Positions 1-7,011 of a stretch of DNA of 19,654 bases are shown in pieces (position 1 is the first letter of the stretch; each line of letters opens with the position of its first letter). Origin of the DNA: JAAYCI01 sp047972265 (GTDB lineage: Bacteria; Bacillota; Clostridia; Oscillospirales; Ruminococcaceae); the NCBI GenBank assembly GCA_047972265.1, contig JBKEAM010000107.1, positions 1-19,654 on the forward strand, in the 5' to 3' direction. Made by a program: the position numbers and the translations under genes. A model generated the notes under the pieces. That model was not told where the DNA came from. It saw only the letters and a program-made list of their open reading frames with translations, and searched no databases.

Positions 1-203
1 TTGTTGGCAAGCTGGCTGTTGGGGCCTGCTGCGGGCCCAATGGGAGAAGAAATACTTTCTCCAAAAATTTTAATGCTGGTGCCTGCATTGTTTTTATAAA
101 ACTTGCTGCGCTCAACACCAAAAATGCGTCCTTCCTGCTGGTACTCGGTAAGCGCCCAGTCCATTAGGTGAGCAAACGGCATAGGTCTCATAATTTCGCT
201 CAT
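1..203 (-). CDS. ygfK: YgfK-type putative (selenate reductase-like) oxidoreductase, N-terminus only
   Basis: Translating the minus strand from ATG at 203 gives MSEIMRPMPFAHLMDWALTE followed by a conserved-looking stretch ending in SPIGPAAGPNSQLAN at the window edge. From memory, E. coli YgfK begins MGDIMRPIPFEELL and has a near-identical PVGPAAGPHTQLAQ segment, so the family call is firm although only 67 codons are present. YgfK is a large NAD(P)/FAD and Fe-S oxidoreductase, once called a selenate reductase subunit and now linked to anaerobic urate/purine degradation. The flavin and cluster domains lie off the left edge. A GGGAGG Shine-Dalgarno (plus-strand 212-217) precedes the ATG by 8 bases. 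It lies 63 bases downstream of the purine permease gene on the same strand, so the two are probably co-transcribed. Which purine intermediate it reduces cannot be told from this fragment. Confidence 0.88.
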   Translation of the reverse strand, partial: MSEIMRPMPFAHLMDWALTEYQQEGRIFGVERSKFYKNNAGTSIKIFGESISSPIGPAAGPNSQLAN

Positions 204-223
204 ATTTTTTCCTCCCGTTTTAC

Positions 224-245
224 AACCCGCAGCAAAAGGCGGGTT
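224..245 (-). other. Intergenic hairpin between permease gene and ygfK
   Basis: Arms AACCCGC and GCGGGTT pair over an 8-base loop. No U tract follows on either strand, so I do not call it a terminator. It sits just upstream of the ygfK Shine-Dalgarno and could be an RNA-processing or translation-modulating hairpin. Confidence 0.35.
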
Positions 246-266
246 TAGAATATGAAAAAAGCCTGT

Positions 267-1646
267 TTAGCATTTTTCGGCTGTTCCATTGCGGCGAAGT
301 TCATCTTGCTTGCGCCCTGGAAAAATAAGGTTTGCAATAATGGATACTACACACACAGCGGTAACAGGGTCGCCAAAAATAAAACGTATAAATGTGGGCA
401 TTTGTGCTGTAACCTCGGGCACAAGGCCAATGCCATACCCAAGGCCAAATGTAACACATAACATAAGAACGTTTCGAACGGTAAAGCCATCACGCGAGAT
501 CATTTTAAAACCATTTAAAAAGATCATGGCAAATACGGTAAGCACGGCGCCACCAAGTACGCTTTGTGGCATGGATGCAAACAGGGCACCTATTTTTGGC
601 ATAAAGGATGCCGCTATCATAATAACAGAAGCAACCGCAAAACAAAAACGGTTTATTACTTTTGTCATTAAAACAATACCGGTATTTTGGCCAAAAGCAG
701 AAATGGGGAACGCCCCAAACAAAGAACCAATTTGCGAAGAAATACCATTTGCAATAATACCACCCGCATTTTCGGCATGGGTTGGGTCACGGTCCATAAT
801 GCCGTTGGTAACACCCGCCATATTGCCCATGGTTTCTAAGCCTACAATTAGAAATACTGCAAAAAAGCTAAGGATGGCATCTACATGGAAAGCAGGTTTA
901 AAGTACATAAATTTAGGCAGGCCAAACCAACTTGCCTGCAATACAGGCTCAAAATCAACTTTGCCCATCAATGCAGCCATACCGTAACCCACAACAATGC
1001 CAATTAAAAGGCCTATATTTTTAAGCATTCCTTTTCCAAACCTATTAATTACGGTAGTAATGGCAAATACACAAAAGCCAATTAACAGATTTTGCCAAGA
1101 TCCAAAGTCTGGGTTTCCCTCACCACCAGCAAAATATTTAGCGCCTGTGGGCAGTAAGTTCATACCTATAGCAAGCAAAACAGAGCCAACTACGATAGGA
1201 GGGAATAGGAATTTTAAATGTTTGATAAAAACGCCCATCAAAACCATACCAATGCCGCCAACAAGCGCAGCCCCCATAATACCTGGGATGCCGTAAGATA
1301 CGGCGATGCTTTGCATGGCGGGTACAAATGCAAATGAAGACCCCATGAAAAGCGGCAAGCCGCTGCCAATTTGAATGTTTTTAATTTTAATGGGATAAAT
1401 TTGCATTAACGTGGCAATGCCGGACATTAACATGGCAGACTGCACCATGTAAAGCTGCTCTTGCCCTGTTATGGTTCCTACAAGCTGAACAATAATAAGA
1501 ATGGGCGCGATATTGCCGGTAAACATGGCAAAAATGTGCTGTAACCCTATAGGTAACGCCACCCCAATAGATGGGCGTCCCTCTAAAGTATAAAGAGCAG
1601 CGTTTTTGTCCGAAATGGTTCGAGGACTCTTGTCCGTTTGTTTCAT
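267..1646 (-). CDS. NCS2-family purine (urate/xanthine) permease
   Basis: A 459-residue polytopic membrane protein of the nucleobase-cation symporter-2 family. Family marks are visible: the TM1 Gln-His pair (Q36-H37 in GLQHIFAMF), the TM8 Glu (E271 in VGLETMGNM), and the signature QNTGIVLMTK with Q320-N321. These correspond to substrate-site residues known in E. coli XanQ/UacT. The signature is of the purine rather than the ascorbate subgroup. Length fits the family (about 430-480). A GAGG Shine-Dalgarno lies about 9 bases before the ATG, with an apparent dedicated promoter upstream (-10 at 1745-1750). In the E. coli homologous cluster several NCS2 paralogues (YgfO, YgfU, YgfQ) occur, and they differ in preference for xanthine, urate or guanine. 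Sequence reading alone does not settle which, but clustering with ygfK, ssnA and ygeXYW makes urate or xanthine likely. The product would bring the substrate into the cytoplasm for the pathway. Confidence 0.9.
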   Translation of the reverse strand: MKQTDKSPRTISDKNAALYTLEGRPSIGVALPIGLQHIFAMFTGNIAPILIIVQLVGTITGQEQLYMVQSAMLMSGIATLMQIYPIKIKNIQIGSGLPLFMGSSFAFVPAMQSIAVSYGIPGIMGAALVGGIGMVLMGVFIKHLKFLFPPIVVGSVLLAIGMNLLPTGAKYFAGGEGNPDFGSWQNLLIGFCVFAITTVINRFGKGMLKNIGLLIGIVVGYGMAALMGKVDFEPVLQASWFGLPKFMYFKPAFHVDAILSFFAVFLIVGLETMGNMAGVTNGIMDRDPTHAENAGGIIANGISSQIGSLFGAFPISAFGQNTGIVLMTKVINRFCFAVASVIMIAASFMPKIGALFASMPQSVLGGAVLTVFAMIFLNGFKMISRDGFTVRNVLMLCVTFGLGYGIGLVPEVTAQMPTFIRFIFGDPVTAVCVVSIIANLIFPGRKQDELRRNGTAEKC

Positions 1647-1681
1647 CAGAATACCTCGTTGAGTTTATATAGCCAGTTTTA

Positions 1682-1739
1682 TTAAAAACAGTATCATTTT
1701 TAACAAACAGGCAAGCCTTGCCTGCACACATGTATGTGT
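1682..1739 (-). promoter_or_regulatory. Cluster of inverted repeats in the permease leader
   Basis: Three dyads lie within 58 bases. TTAAAAA/TTTTTAA has an 8-base gap (1682-1703). CAGGCAAG-C-CTTGCCTG is a perfect 17-base palindrome with one central base (1708-1724). ACACAT-GT-ATGTGT lies at 1726-1739. The last one covers the transcription start expected from the -10 at 1745-1750, and the 17-base palindrome lies directly downstream. This arrangement fits a repressor operator or a structured 5' leader. I could not match it to the purine riboswitch consensus. Confidence 0.45.
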
Positions 1740-1744
1740 AACTG

Positions 1745-1772
1745 ATTATAGCCAATGGTAAAACTTGCCCAA
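1745..1772 (-). promoter_or_regulatory. Predicted promoter for permease-ygfK
   Basis: On the minus strand a perfect TATAAT (plus 1745-1750) is preceded by TTGGGC (plus 1767-1772) with a 16-base spacer. The -35 matches the consensus at only three positions. The 249-base ssnA-permease gap and this -10 suggest the permease and ygfK can be transcribed separately from ssnA. Confidence 0.5.
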
Positions 1773-1895
1773 GGGCTGTGATGTATAAGTGATATACGGG
1801 GCTAAAAACTGTTTTTTAATGATTAATTTCCACAAAATACAGGAAAGCCGGCCTTTCATCTTGAAAACCACAAGAAGAAAAACCGACTTGATTAT

Positions 1896-3233
1896 TTAAG
1901 CGGTAACGCGTTTCCAAAAATCGGCAGATTGCTCGCGTGTTTTTGCCAAAACAGCCTGTTCATCCACTGTTTGCATAACGCGCTCTTTCATAACAAATTT
2001 GCCGTTGATCATTGTAGAATCAACACAGCGGCCCATCATACCAAACATGATATGCCCTGCAATTGTGTTTGCGTTTAAAGGAGTGTGCGGGGTGTAATCC
2101 ACCACAATTAAATCGGCATAAGCACCCTTTTGCACAACGCCAACGGGTTTATTAAAGTAGCGAGAGCAAATGGCAGCATTGTTTTTAAACAACATCTGAA
2201 TGCTTTCCATAAAACCAATGCTGGGGTTGCACTGATGATGCTTGTGAATAATATTTTCCACCTTTAAAGATTCAAACATATCCTGCGTGTAGGCATCTGT
2301 GCCCATGCCAAGCAAAATGCCGGATGCTAGCATTTGCATAACAGGGGAGGTGCCCACTGCATTGCCCATGTTGCTTTCGGGGTTGTGCACTGCCATGGTA
2401 TTGGTTTGCTTTAGCAAATCAATTTCGGCCTGATTTACATGCACGTTATGGATAGAAAGGCTTTTTTCTCCCAAAATTTTAGAGTCGAACAGGCGCTCTA
2501 AAACACGTTTGCCGTATTTTGCCAAAGAATCGTGCAAATCTGCAATGCCTTCGGCAACATGCACATGGTAACCGGCATTGCGGCTGCCCATAGCATCCAC
2601 ACATTTTTCAAGTGTATTTTGACTAAGGGTAAAAGAGGCGTGCAAACCCAACATGCCTTTGCGCATATCGGTTTCGTCTTTTTGGGCGTGGTCTATAAAG
2701 GCCACGTTTTCTTTAATGGCCAGGTTTGCAATGTCTTCTCCATCGCGGTCGCTTACTTCGTAGCACAAAGAGGCGCGCATGCCAATGTTTTTTAACGCAT
2801 CGTCTATGGCAAACAGGCTGCCCTCTACAAAGTTTTGGCTTGCGTGATGGTCGAATAGGGTAGTAACACCATAACGCACACTTTCAAGGCCGGTTGCATA
2901 AGCGCTATACCGGCTGTCCTCAATATCCAAAACTTTGTCTATACGCCACCACTGGTTTTCTAATATTTCTACAAAATTGGTATTGGGGTGCTCTTGCGGC
3001 AGGCTAAGCCCACGCGCAAAAGAAGAATAGATGTGAGTATGTGTGTTGATAAGGCCGGGCATAATAACGCGGCGGTTTGCATCATAAAATTCTGCATCGG
3101 CATATTTTTGTTTCATTTCAGCAGTGCTGCCAAAATCCACAATCAAGTTGCCGTCAACAACAACTGCGCCGTCCTCAAAATAAGGATTCTCGGCGTTTTG
3201 AGTAATTAAGCGGCCATTTCCAATCAACTGCAT
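1896..3233 (-). CDS. ssnA: SsnA-type amidohydrolase (putative purine-pathway aminohydrolase)
   Basis: A 445-residue amidohydrolase-superfamily metalloenzyme. It has the N-terminal beta-sandwich strand, then the metal motif THTHIYS (H65, H67), a second His region HVHVAEG (H223, H225, E228), SIHNVHVN (H262, H265), the substrate-side HNPESNM (H283-N288), and the final metal/catalytic Asp in GMGTDAY (D313). These positions match the deaminase/chlorohydrolase group that includes guanine deaminase and SsnA. The length matches SsnA (about 442). SsnA is encoded beside ygfK in E. coli and is reported in the anaerobic urate degradation gene set. The exact reaction (ring opening or deamination of a reduced purine) is inferred, not read from sequence. 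AAGGAGG stands 7 bases before the ATG. It lies 55 bases after arcC on the same strand, so arcC-ssnA probably form one transcript. Confidence 0.9.
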   Translation of the reverse strand: MQLIGNGRLITQNAENPYFEDGAVVVDGNLIVDFGSTAEMKQKYADAEFYDANRRVIMPGLINTHTHIYSSFARGLSLPQEHPNTNFVEILENQWWRIDKVLDIEDSRYSAYATGLESVRYGVTTLFDHHASQNFVEGSLFAIDDALKNIGMRASLCYEVSDRDGEDIANLAIKENVAFIDHAQKDETDMRKGMLGLHASFTLSQNTLEKCVDAMGSRNAGYHVHVAEGIADLHDSLAKYGKRVLERLFDSKILGEKSLSIHNVHVNQAEIDLLKQTNTMAVHNPESNMGNAVGTSPVMQMLASGILLGMGTDAYTQDMFESLKVENIIHKHHQCNPSIGFMESIQMLFKNNAAICSRYFNKPVGVVQKGAYADLIVVDYTPHTPLNANTIAGHIMFGMMGRCVDSTMINGKFVMKERVMQTVDEQAVLAKTREQSADFWKRVTA

Positions 3234-3288
3234 TGTTTTGCCTCCTTTACTTTGTAAATGTGTTGGTTGCGGACAAAATAAATGGAAA

Positions 3289-4224
3289 CTATGCTTTTAC
3301 AACAGTGGTGCCGGTTTTGCCGGCAATGCCTTCTTCAGCTTTTTCCAGCAGGGTAATAAGAGACTTACGCCCAGGTTTAGACTCTGCAAATTGCACGGCG
3401 GCCTCTACTTTTGGCAGCATGCTGCCGGGGGCAAACTGGCCCTCTTCGATATAGCGAGCAGCGTCCTCAGGGGTTAAGGTATCCAGCCACTGCTCGTTAT
3501 CTTTACGGAAGTTAATGGCAACCTTTTCTACCGCAGTTAAAATGATAAGATAGTCAGCGTCCAAAATCTCGGCCAGTTTTGCAGAGGCAAAATCTTTGTC
3601 TACTACTGCGCTGGCACCAGAAAGGTGATTGCCCTCAACACGTACGGGTATACCGCCGCCGCCAACAGCAATTACAACCTGACCAGACTCGAGCAAAGCA
3701 CGCACGGTTTCTTTTTCTACAATATCCACAGGCCTTGGGCTTGCAACCACACGGCGCCAACCACGGCCGGCGTCTTCCATCATTGCATAACCACGGGCTT
3801 GCATTTCATCAGCTTCTTCTTTGGTGTAAAAGCTGCCAATGGGCTTGGTGGGGTTTTCAAAAGCAGGGTCGCTGCCGTCTACCACTGTTTGTGTAATAAC
3901 AGAGGCAACAGGGATGTTATGCCCACGGTTTAACAGTTCTTCGCGCAGGGCGTTTTGCAAATCATATCCAATATATCCCTGGCTCATGGCAACACATACA
4001 GACATGGGGATATAGGGGGTTTGTGCCTCTGTTTTTGCAGCAGCTTCCATTGCAAGGTTAATCATACCAACCTGCGGGCCGTTGCCATGTGCAATTACCA
4101 CTTCGTGCCCTGCCTCAATTAAACCGGCAATGGCCTTGCTGGTGGTTTTTACAGCGCGCATCTGCTCATCAAGGGTATTGCCCAAAGCATTGCCGCCCAG
4201 CGCCAGTACAATGCGCTTCTTCAT
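3289..4224 (-). CDS. arcC: Carbamate kinase
   Basis: A 311-residue amino-acid-kinase-fold protein with the carbamate kinase motifs in order: LALGGNALG (residues 7-15), AHGNGPQVG (45-53), VASPRPVDIV (160-169), AVGGGGIPV (186-194), VDKDFASAKLA (208-218) and the C-terminal FAESKPGRKSLIT. It catalyses ADP + carbamoyl phosphate -> ATP + carbamate, an energy-conserving step. I chose the ATG at 4224, preceded by AAGGAGG about 7 bases upstream. An upstream in-frame ATG at 4251 would place that Shine-Dalgarno inside the coding region. No arginine deiminase genes are nearby. The adjoining carbamoyltransferase is YgeW, so the carbamoyl phosphate source here is most likely purine-derived ureido compounds. 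In E. coli the yge cluster carries its own carbamate kinase (YqeA), which this gene parallels. Confidence 0.95.
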   Translation of the reverse strand: MKKRIVLALGGNALGNTLDEQMRAVKTTSKAIAGLIEAGHEVVIAHGNGPQVGMINLAMEAAAKTEAQTPYIPMSVCVAMSQGYIGYDLQNALREELLNRGHNIPVASVITQTVVDGSDPAFENPTKPIGSFYTKEEADEMQARGYAMMEDAGRGWRRVVASPRPVDIVEKETVRALLESGQVVIAVGGGGIPVRVEGNHLSGASAVVDKDFASAKLAEILDADYLIILTAVEKVAINFRKDNEQWLDTLTPEDAARYIEEGQFAPGSMLPKVEAAVQFAESKPGRKSLITLLEKAEEGIAGKTGTTVVKA

Positions 4225-4255
4225 CAATAGTCCTCCTTGGATATAATACACATAT

Positions 4256-4285
4256 ATTATATCAAATATAAATATAAATTGTACA
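4256..4285 (-). promoter_or_regulatory. Predicted promoter for arcC-ssnA
   Basis: On the minus strand TATAAT (plus 4256-4261) is preceded by TGTACA (plus 4280-4285), four of six -35 consensus bases, with an 18-base spacer. A second TATAAT occurs at plus 4285-4290. The AT-rich block lies directly after the ygeW terminator and before the arcC Shine-Dalgarno. Confidence 0.55.
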
Positions 4286-4312
4286 TTATAGCAAATTAAA
4301 GAAACAAATGGA

Positions 4313-4351
4313 GGGCGCTATGCGTTCTAAAAAACAACTCGCATAGCGCCC
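4313..4351 (-). terminator. Strong hairpin terminator after ygeW
   Basis: GGGCGCTATGCG pairs perfectly with CGCATAGCGCCC (12 bp) over a 15-base loop. In the minus-strand reading it is followed by a pyrimidine-rich stretch (TCCATTTGTTTCTTT), although there is no uninterrupted U tract. It separates the regulator-ygeX-ygeY-ygeW unit from arcC-ssnA. It may be a partial terminator that sets the ratio of the two units. Confidence 0.7.
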
Positions 4352-4371
4352 AATTAAACGCTACAATTTAA

Positions 4372-5562
4372 TTAAAATATACGTTTCTGGCCGCGGGCTT
4401 CTAAAGCGCGAAGAACCTTTGCAGGGTCATCCATTTTAGAAAGGAACATCATAGCGGCAATAATGTAGGGCTTAAAGCCAGCTTCTTTGTAAAGGGGTAC
4501 ACGATAACGATCAAACACGCTGCCGGCAACTTCGCCTTCTTTGCAAGAAACGCCGGTAATATCGGCGGGCAAGCAATGCATGTACAAAGCTTTGCCGTTT
4601 GTGGTGGTTTTCATCAGTTCTTCGGTGCATTCCCAGTCTTTATGGTTGGCGTTTTGAGCAAGCAGTTCTTTTTCAAGAGCTTTTATGCCGTCAAAGTCGC
4701 CATCGCCGTACAGGTTGGTGCGGCGTTCCATAGCTGCAAAGGGAGCCCAGCTTTTGGGATAAACAATATCAGCGCCAGCAAATGCTTCGGCCATAGAGTT
4801 TGTTTTGGTAAACTTGCCGCCGGAAGCAGCAGCGTTTTTACGGGCAACTTCTTCAACTTCGGGCATTACTTCGTATCCTTCGGGATGTGCAAGGGATACT
4901 TCCATGCCAAAACGGCTCATCAGGCCAATAATGCCCTGGGGTACGCTTAGGGGTTTGCCATAAGAAGGGGAGTATGCCCATGTCATGGCAATTTTTTTGC
5001 CCTTCAGGTTTTCTACGCCGCCAAACTCATGGATGATGTGATCCATATCGGCCATAGCCTGTGTGGGGTGGTCAATATCGCACTGTAAGTTTACCAGGGT
5101 AGGACGCTGCTCGAGGTTACCTTCTTTATAGCCATCCTGCACAGCCTGAGAAACTTCACGCATGTAAGTGTTGCCTTTGCCAATGTACATATCGTCGCGG
5201 ATGCCGATAACATCGCCCATAAAGCTGATCATGTTGGCTGTTTCGCGCACAGTTTCACCGTGGGCAATTTGGCTTTTGCCCTCGTCAAGGTCCTGTACTT
5301 CAAGGCCCAGCATATTGCAGGCAGAAGCAAAAGAGAAACGGGTACGGGTAGAGTTGTCACGGAAAAGGGAGATGCCCAGGCCCGAATCAAAGATTTTAGA
5401 AGAGATGTTACGCTCACGCAGGTCACGCAAAGCATCGGCTACAGCAAAGGTGGCGGCAATTTCATCATCGGTCTTTTCCCAGGTAAGCAAAAAGTCGTTT
5501 TGGTACATGTTACCGGTTTTAAGGCCTTCCAGTCTTTTGATTAAATTGTCGAAGTTGCTCAT
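4372..5562 (-). CDS. ygeW: YgeW-family knotted carbamoyltransferase
   Basis: A 396-residue member of the aspartate/ornithine carbamoyltransferase superfamily, the same length I recall for E. coli YgeW. The carbamoyl-phosphate loop is FRDNSTRTRFSFASA (S71-T-R-T-R75), followed by HPTQAMAD (H165-Q168) and the HCLP motif MHCLPADITGVSCKEG (H329-P332). The long insertions and the ITGVSCKEGEVAGSVFDRYR segment set it apart from ArgF, PyrB and AguB. YgeW structures are knotted transcarbamylases without confirmed ornithine or aspartate activity. In the purine-degradation context the expected role is phosphorolysis of a ureido-propionate compound to carbamoyl phosphate, feeding ArcC. GGGAGG lies 6 bases before the ATG. 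It is the last gene before a strong hairpin and 56 bases downstream of ygeY. Confidence 0.93.
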   Translation of the reverse strand: MSNFDNLIKRLEGLKTGNMYQNDFLLTWEKTDDEIAATFAVADALRDLRERNISSKIFDSGLGISLFRDNSTRTRFSFASACNMLGLEVQDLDEGKSQIAHGETVRETANMISFMGDVIGIRDDMYIGKGNTYMREVSQAVQDGYKEGNLEQRPTLVNLQCDIDHPTQAMADMDHIIHEFGGVENLKGKKIAMTWAYSPSYGKPLSVPQGIIGLMSRFGMEVSLAHPEGYEVMPEVEEVARKNAAASGGKFTKTNSMAEAFAGADIVYPKSWAPFAAMERRTNLYGDGDFDGIKALEKELLAQNANHKDWECTEELMKTTTNGKALYMHCLPADITGVSCKEGEVAGSVFDRYRVPLYKEAGFKPYIIAAMMFLSKMDDPAKVLRALEARGQKRIF

Positions 5563-5601
5563 ATTGTCCTCCCGTAAATTGTTAAGTGTGTGTATTCTTT
5601 A

Positions 5602-5616
5602 ACAGGCAAGGCCTGT
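5602..5616 (-). other. Small hairpin between ygeY and ygeW
   Basis: ACAGGC and GCCTGT pair around AAG, two bases beyond the ygeY stop codon. There is no U tract. It could be a 3'-end stabiliser or processing site within the operon. It shares the string ACAGGCAAG with the longer palindrome in the permease leader. Confidence 0.3.
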
Positions 5617-5618
5617 AA

Positions 5619-6935
5619 TTACTTGCTTTCGGTGTAAATGGTAGGCAGCGCTGCGTAAACAGCGGCGCAGTTTACAAGGTCATCTTTCCAGGTGATCTCA
5701 TTGGGGGCGTGTGCCTGTGCTTCGGCACCTGGGCCAAGGCCGATAACAGGAATGCCGTTACGACCCATAATGCTAACACCGTTGGTAGAGAAGGTCCATT
5801 TGTCGGTAAGAGGACGTGCGCGACGCATTGCAAGGGTTTCTTTGGTTGCAAAGCGCTCTTTGCCAAACAGGCCGATGTAAGAATCTTCCAAAGCTTTGGT
5901 TACCTTGTGGTCCTGCGGGATAACCCAAGTGGGGAAGTAGCACTCGATGGGGTAAACAAGACCGGTGTAAGAAGCACGGTCGTACTCATACATCGATACT
6001 TTTACATCCTCGCCATATTTTTTAACGGCAGGCAGCTGACGAATTTCTTCGAGGCAGCTTTCCCATGTTTCGCCGGCAGTCATGCGGCGGTCTAAAGAAA
6101 CAGCGCAGCTATCAGCAACAGCGCAGCGGCTGGGAGAGGTAAAGAAGATTTGGCTGGCGGTTACAGTGCCGCGGCCCAAGAAGTTGGCTTCTTTCCATTC
6201 GGGGTTGTTCTTTTCGCTCAGCATTTTTACAAGGCCCTTAATCTGGGTGCTCTCGCAATCGCCGTTGTTGTTTAATGCACGAACATCCTGAAGAATATCG
6301 GCCATTTTGTAAATGGCGTTGTCGCCGCGCTCTGGTGCAGAGCCATGGCAAGAAACACCCTTAACATCAATGCGGATTTCCATGCGGCCGCGCTGGCCAC
6401 GGTAGATACCGCCATCGGTGGGCTCGGTGCTAACAACAAACTCGGGACGTACATTATCTTCTTTAATAATATACTGCCAGCAAAGGCCATCGCAGTCTTC
6501 TTCTTGTACAGAGGCAACAACCAGTACACGGTACTTGTCGTTTAACATACCAAGGTCTTTCATAATTTTTGCGCCATAAACAGCAGATACAATCCCGCCC
6601 TCTTGGTCGGAAGTACCACGGCCGCCAATTTTTTCTTCATCCTCAAAACCCTTGTAAGGGTCAAAATTCCAGTTGTCCAGGTTGCCAACACCTACGGTGT
6701 CGATGTGGCCGTCAAAAGCAATCAGGGTTTCGCCGGTGCCCATGTAGCCAAGCAGGTTGCCCATTGGGTCAATCTCTACTTTGTCAAAGCCCAGTTTGCG
6801 CATTTCGGCAGCGGCACATTCAACTTTGCCTTTTTCCTCGGCACTTTCGCCCGGAATGGCAACCATAGCACGCAAAAAAGCGGTCATGTCGGCGCGGTAT
6901 CCTTCGGCGGCAGCTCTAATTTTCTCAAAATCCAT
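5619..6935 (-). CDS. ygeY: YgeY-family M20 metallohydrolase
   Basis: A 438-residue di-zinc hydrolase of the M20/ArgE/DapE family. Visible metal and catalytic residues are H77 and D79 in FDGHIDTVGVG, D110 in GRGTSDQEGG, the catalytic Glu pair E145-E146 in VQEEDCDG, and E171 in STEPTDGG. The dimerisation-domain His lies in SCHGSAPERGDNA, and the last metal His near the C-terminus in AEAQAHAPNE. The family (YgeY, selenium-metabolism-linked hydrolase) recurs with ygeX, ygeW, ygfK and ssnA, and is placed in anaerobic urate breakdown. The likely substrate is an N-carbamoyl or ureido intermediate rather than a peptide, but this is inferred from context. AAAGGTGA precedes the ATG by about 6 bases. 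It lies 76 bases after ygeX. Confidence 0.9.
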   Translation of the reverse strand: MDFEKIRAAAEGYRADMTAFLRAMVAIPGESAEEKGKVECAAAEMRKLGFDKVEIDPMGNLLGYMGTGETLIAFDGHIDTVGVGNLDNWNFDPYKGFEDEEKIGGRGTSDQEGGIVSAVYGAKIMKDLGMLNDKYRVLVVASVQEEDCDGLCWQYIIKEDNVRPEFVVSTEPTDGGIYRGQRGRMEIRIDVKGVSCHGSAPERGDNAIYKMADILQDVRALNNNGDCESTQIKGLVKMLSEKNNPEWKEANFLGRGTVTASQIFFTSPSRCAVADSCAVSLDRRMTAGETWESCLEEIRQLPAVKKYGEDVKVSMYEYDRASYTGLVYPIECYFPTWVIPQDHKVTKALEDSYIGLFGKERFATKETLAMRRARPLTDKWTFSTNGVSIMGRNGIPVIGLGPGAEAQAHAPNEITWKDDLVNCAAVYAALPTIYTESK

Positions 6936-7011
6936 TGTTACTCACCTTTCTCTTTTTTAATATGTGTGTGGTTTATATTCAAAATAATTTCTTGGAAACA
7001 TACTTAAAGGG

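Noticed and set aside
289..987. Long open reading frame (232 codons) on the plus strand opposite the permease gene
   Set aside because: It lies wholly antisense to a well-supported NCS2 permease, has no Shine-Dalgarno, and its translation (many Pro, Ile, Lys, no family motif) looks like a frame shadow. Several similar plus-strand frames oppose ygeW, ygeY and ssnA.
1848..1863. GAAAG-CCGGC-CTTTC hairpin as an ssnA terminator
   Set aside because: The stem is only five base pairs and no U tract follows, so I cannot support a terminator call. Read-through into the permease remains possible.
1647..1895. Purine or xanthine riboswitch upstream of the permease
   Set aside because: I looked for the guanine/adenine aptamer strings (TATA...ATATGG...GTTTCTACC...) on the minus strand and did not find them; only dyads and a promoter are visible. 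A covariance-model search would settle it.
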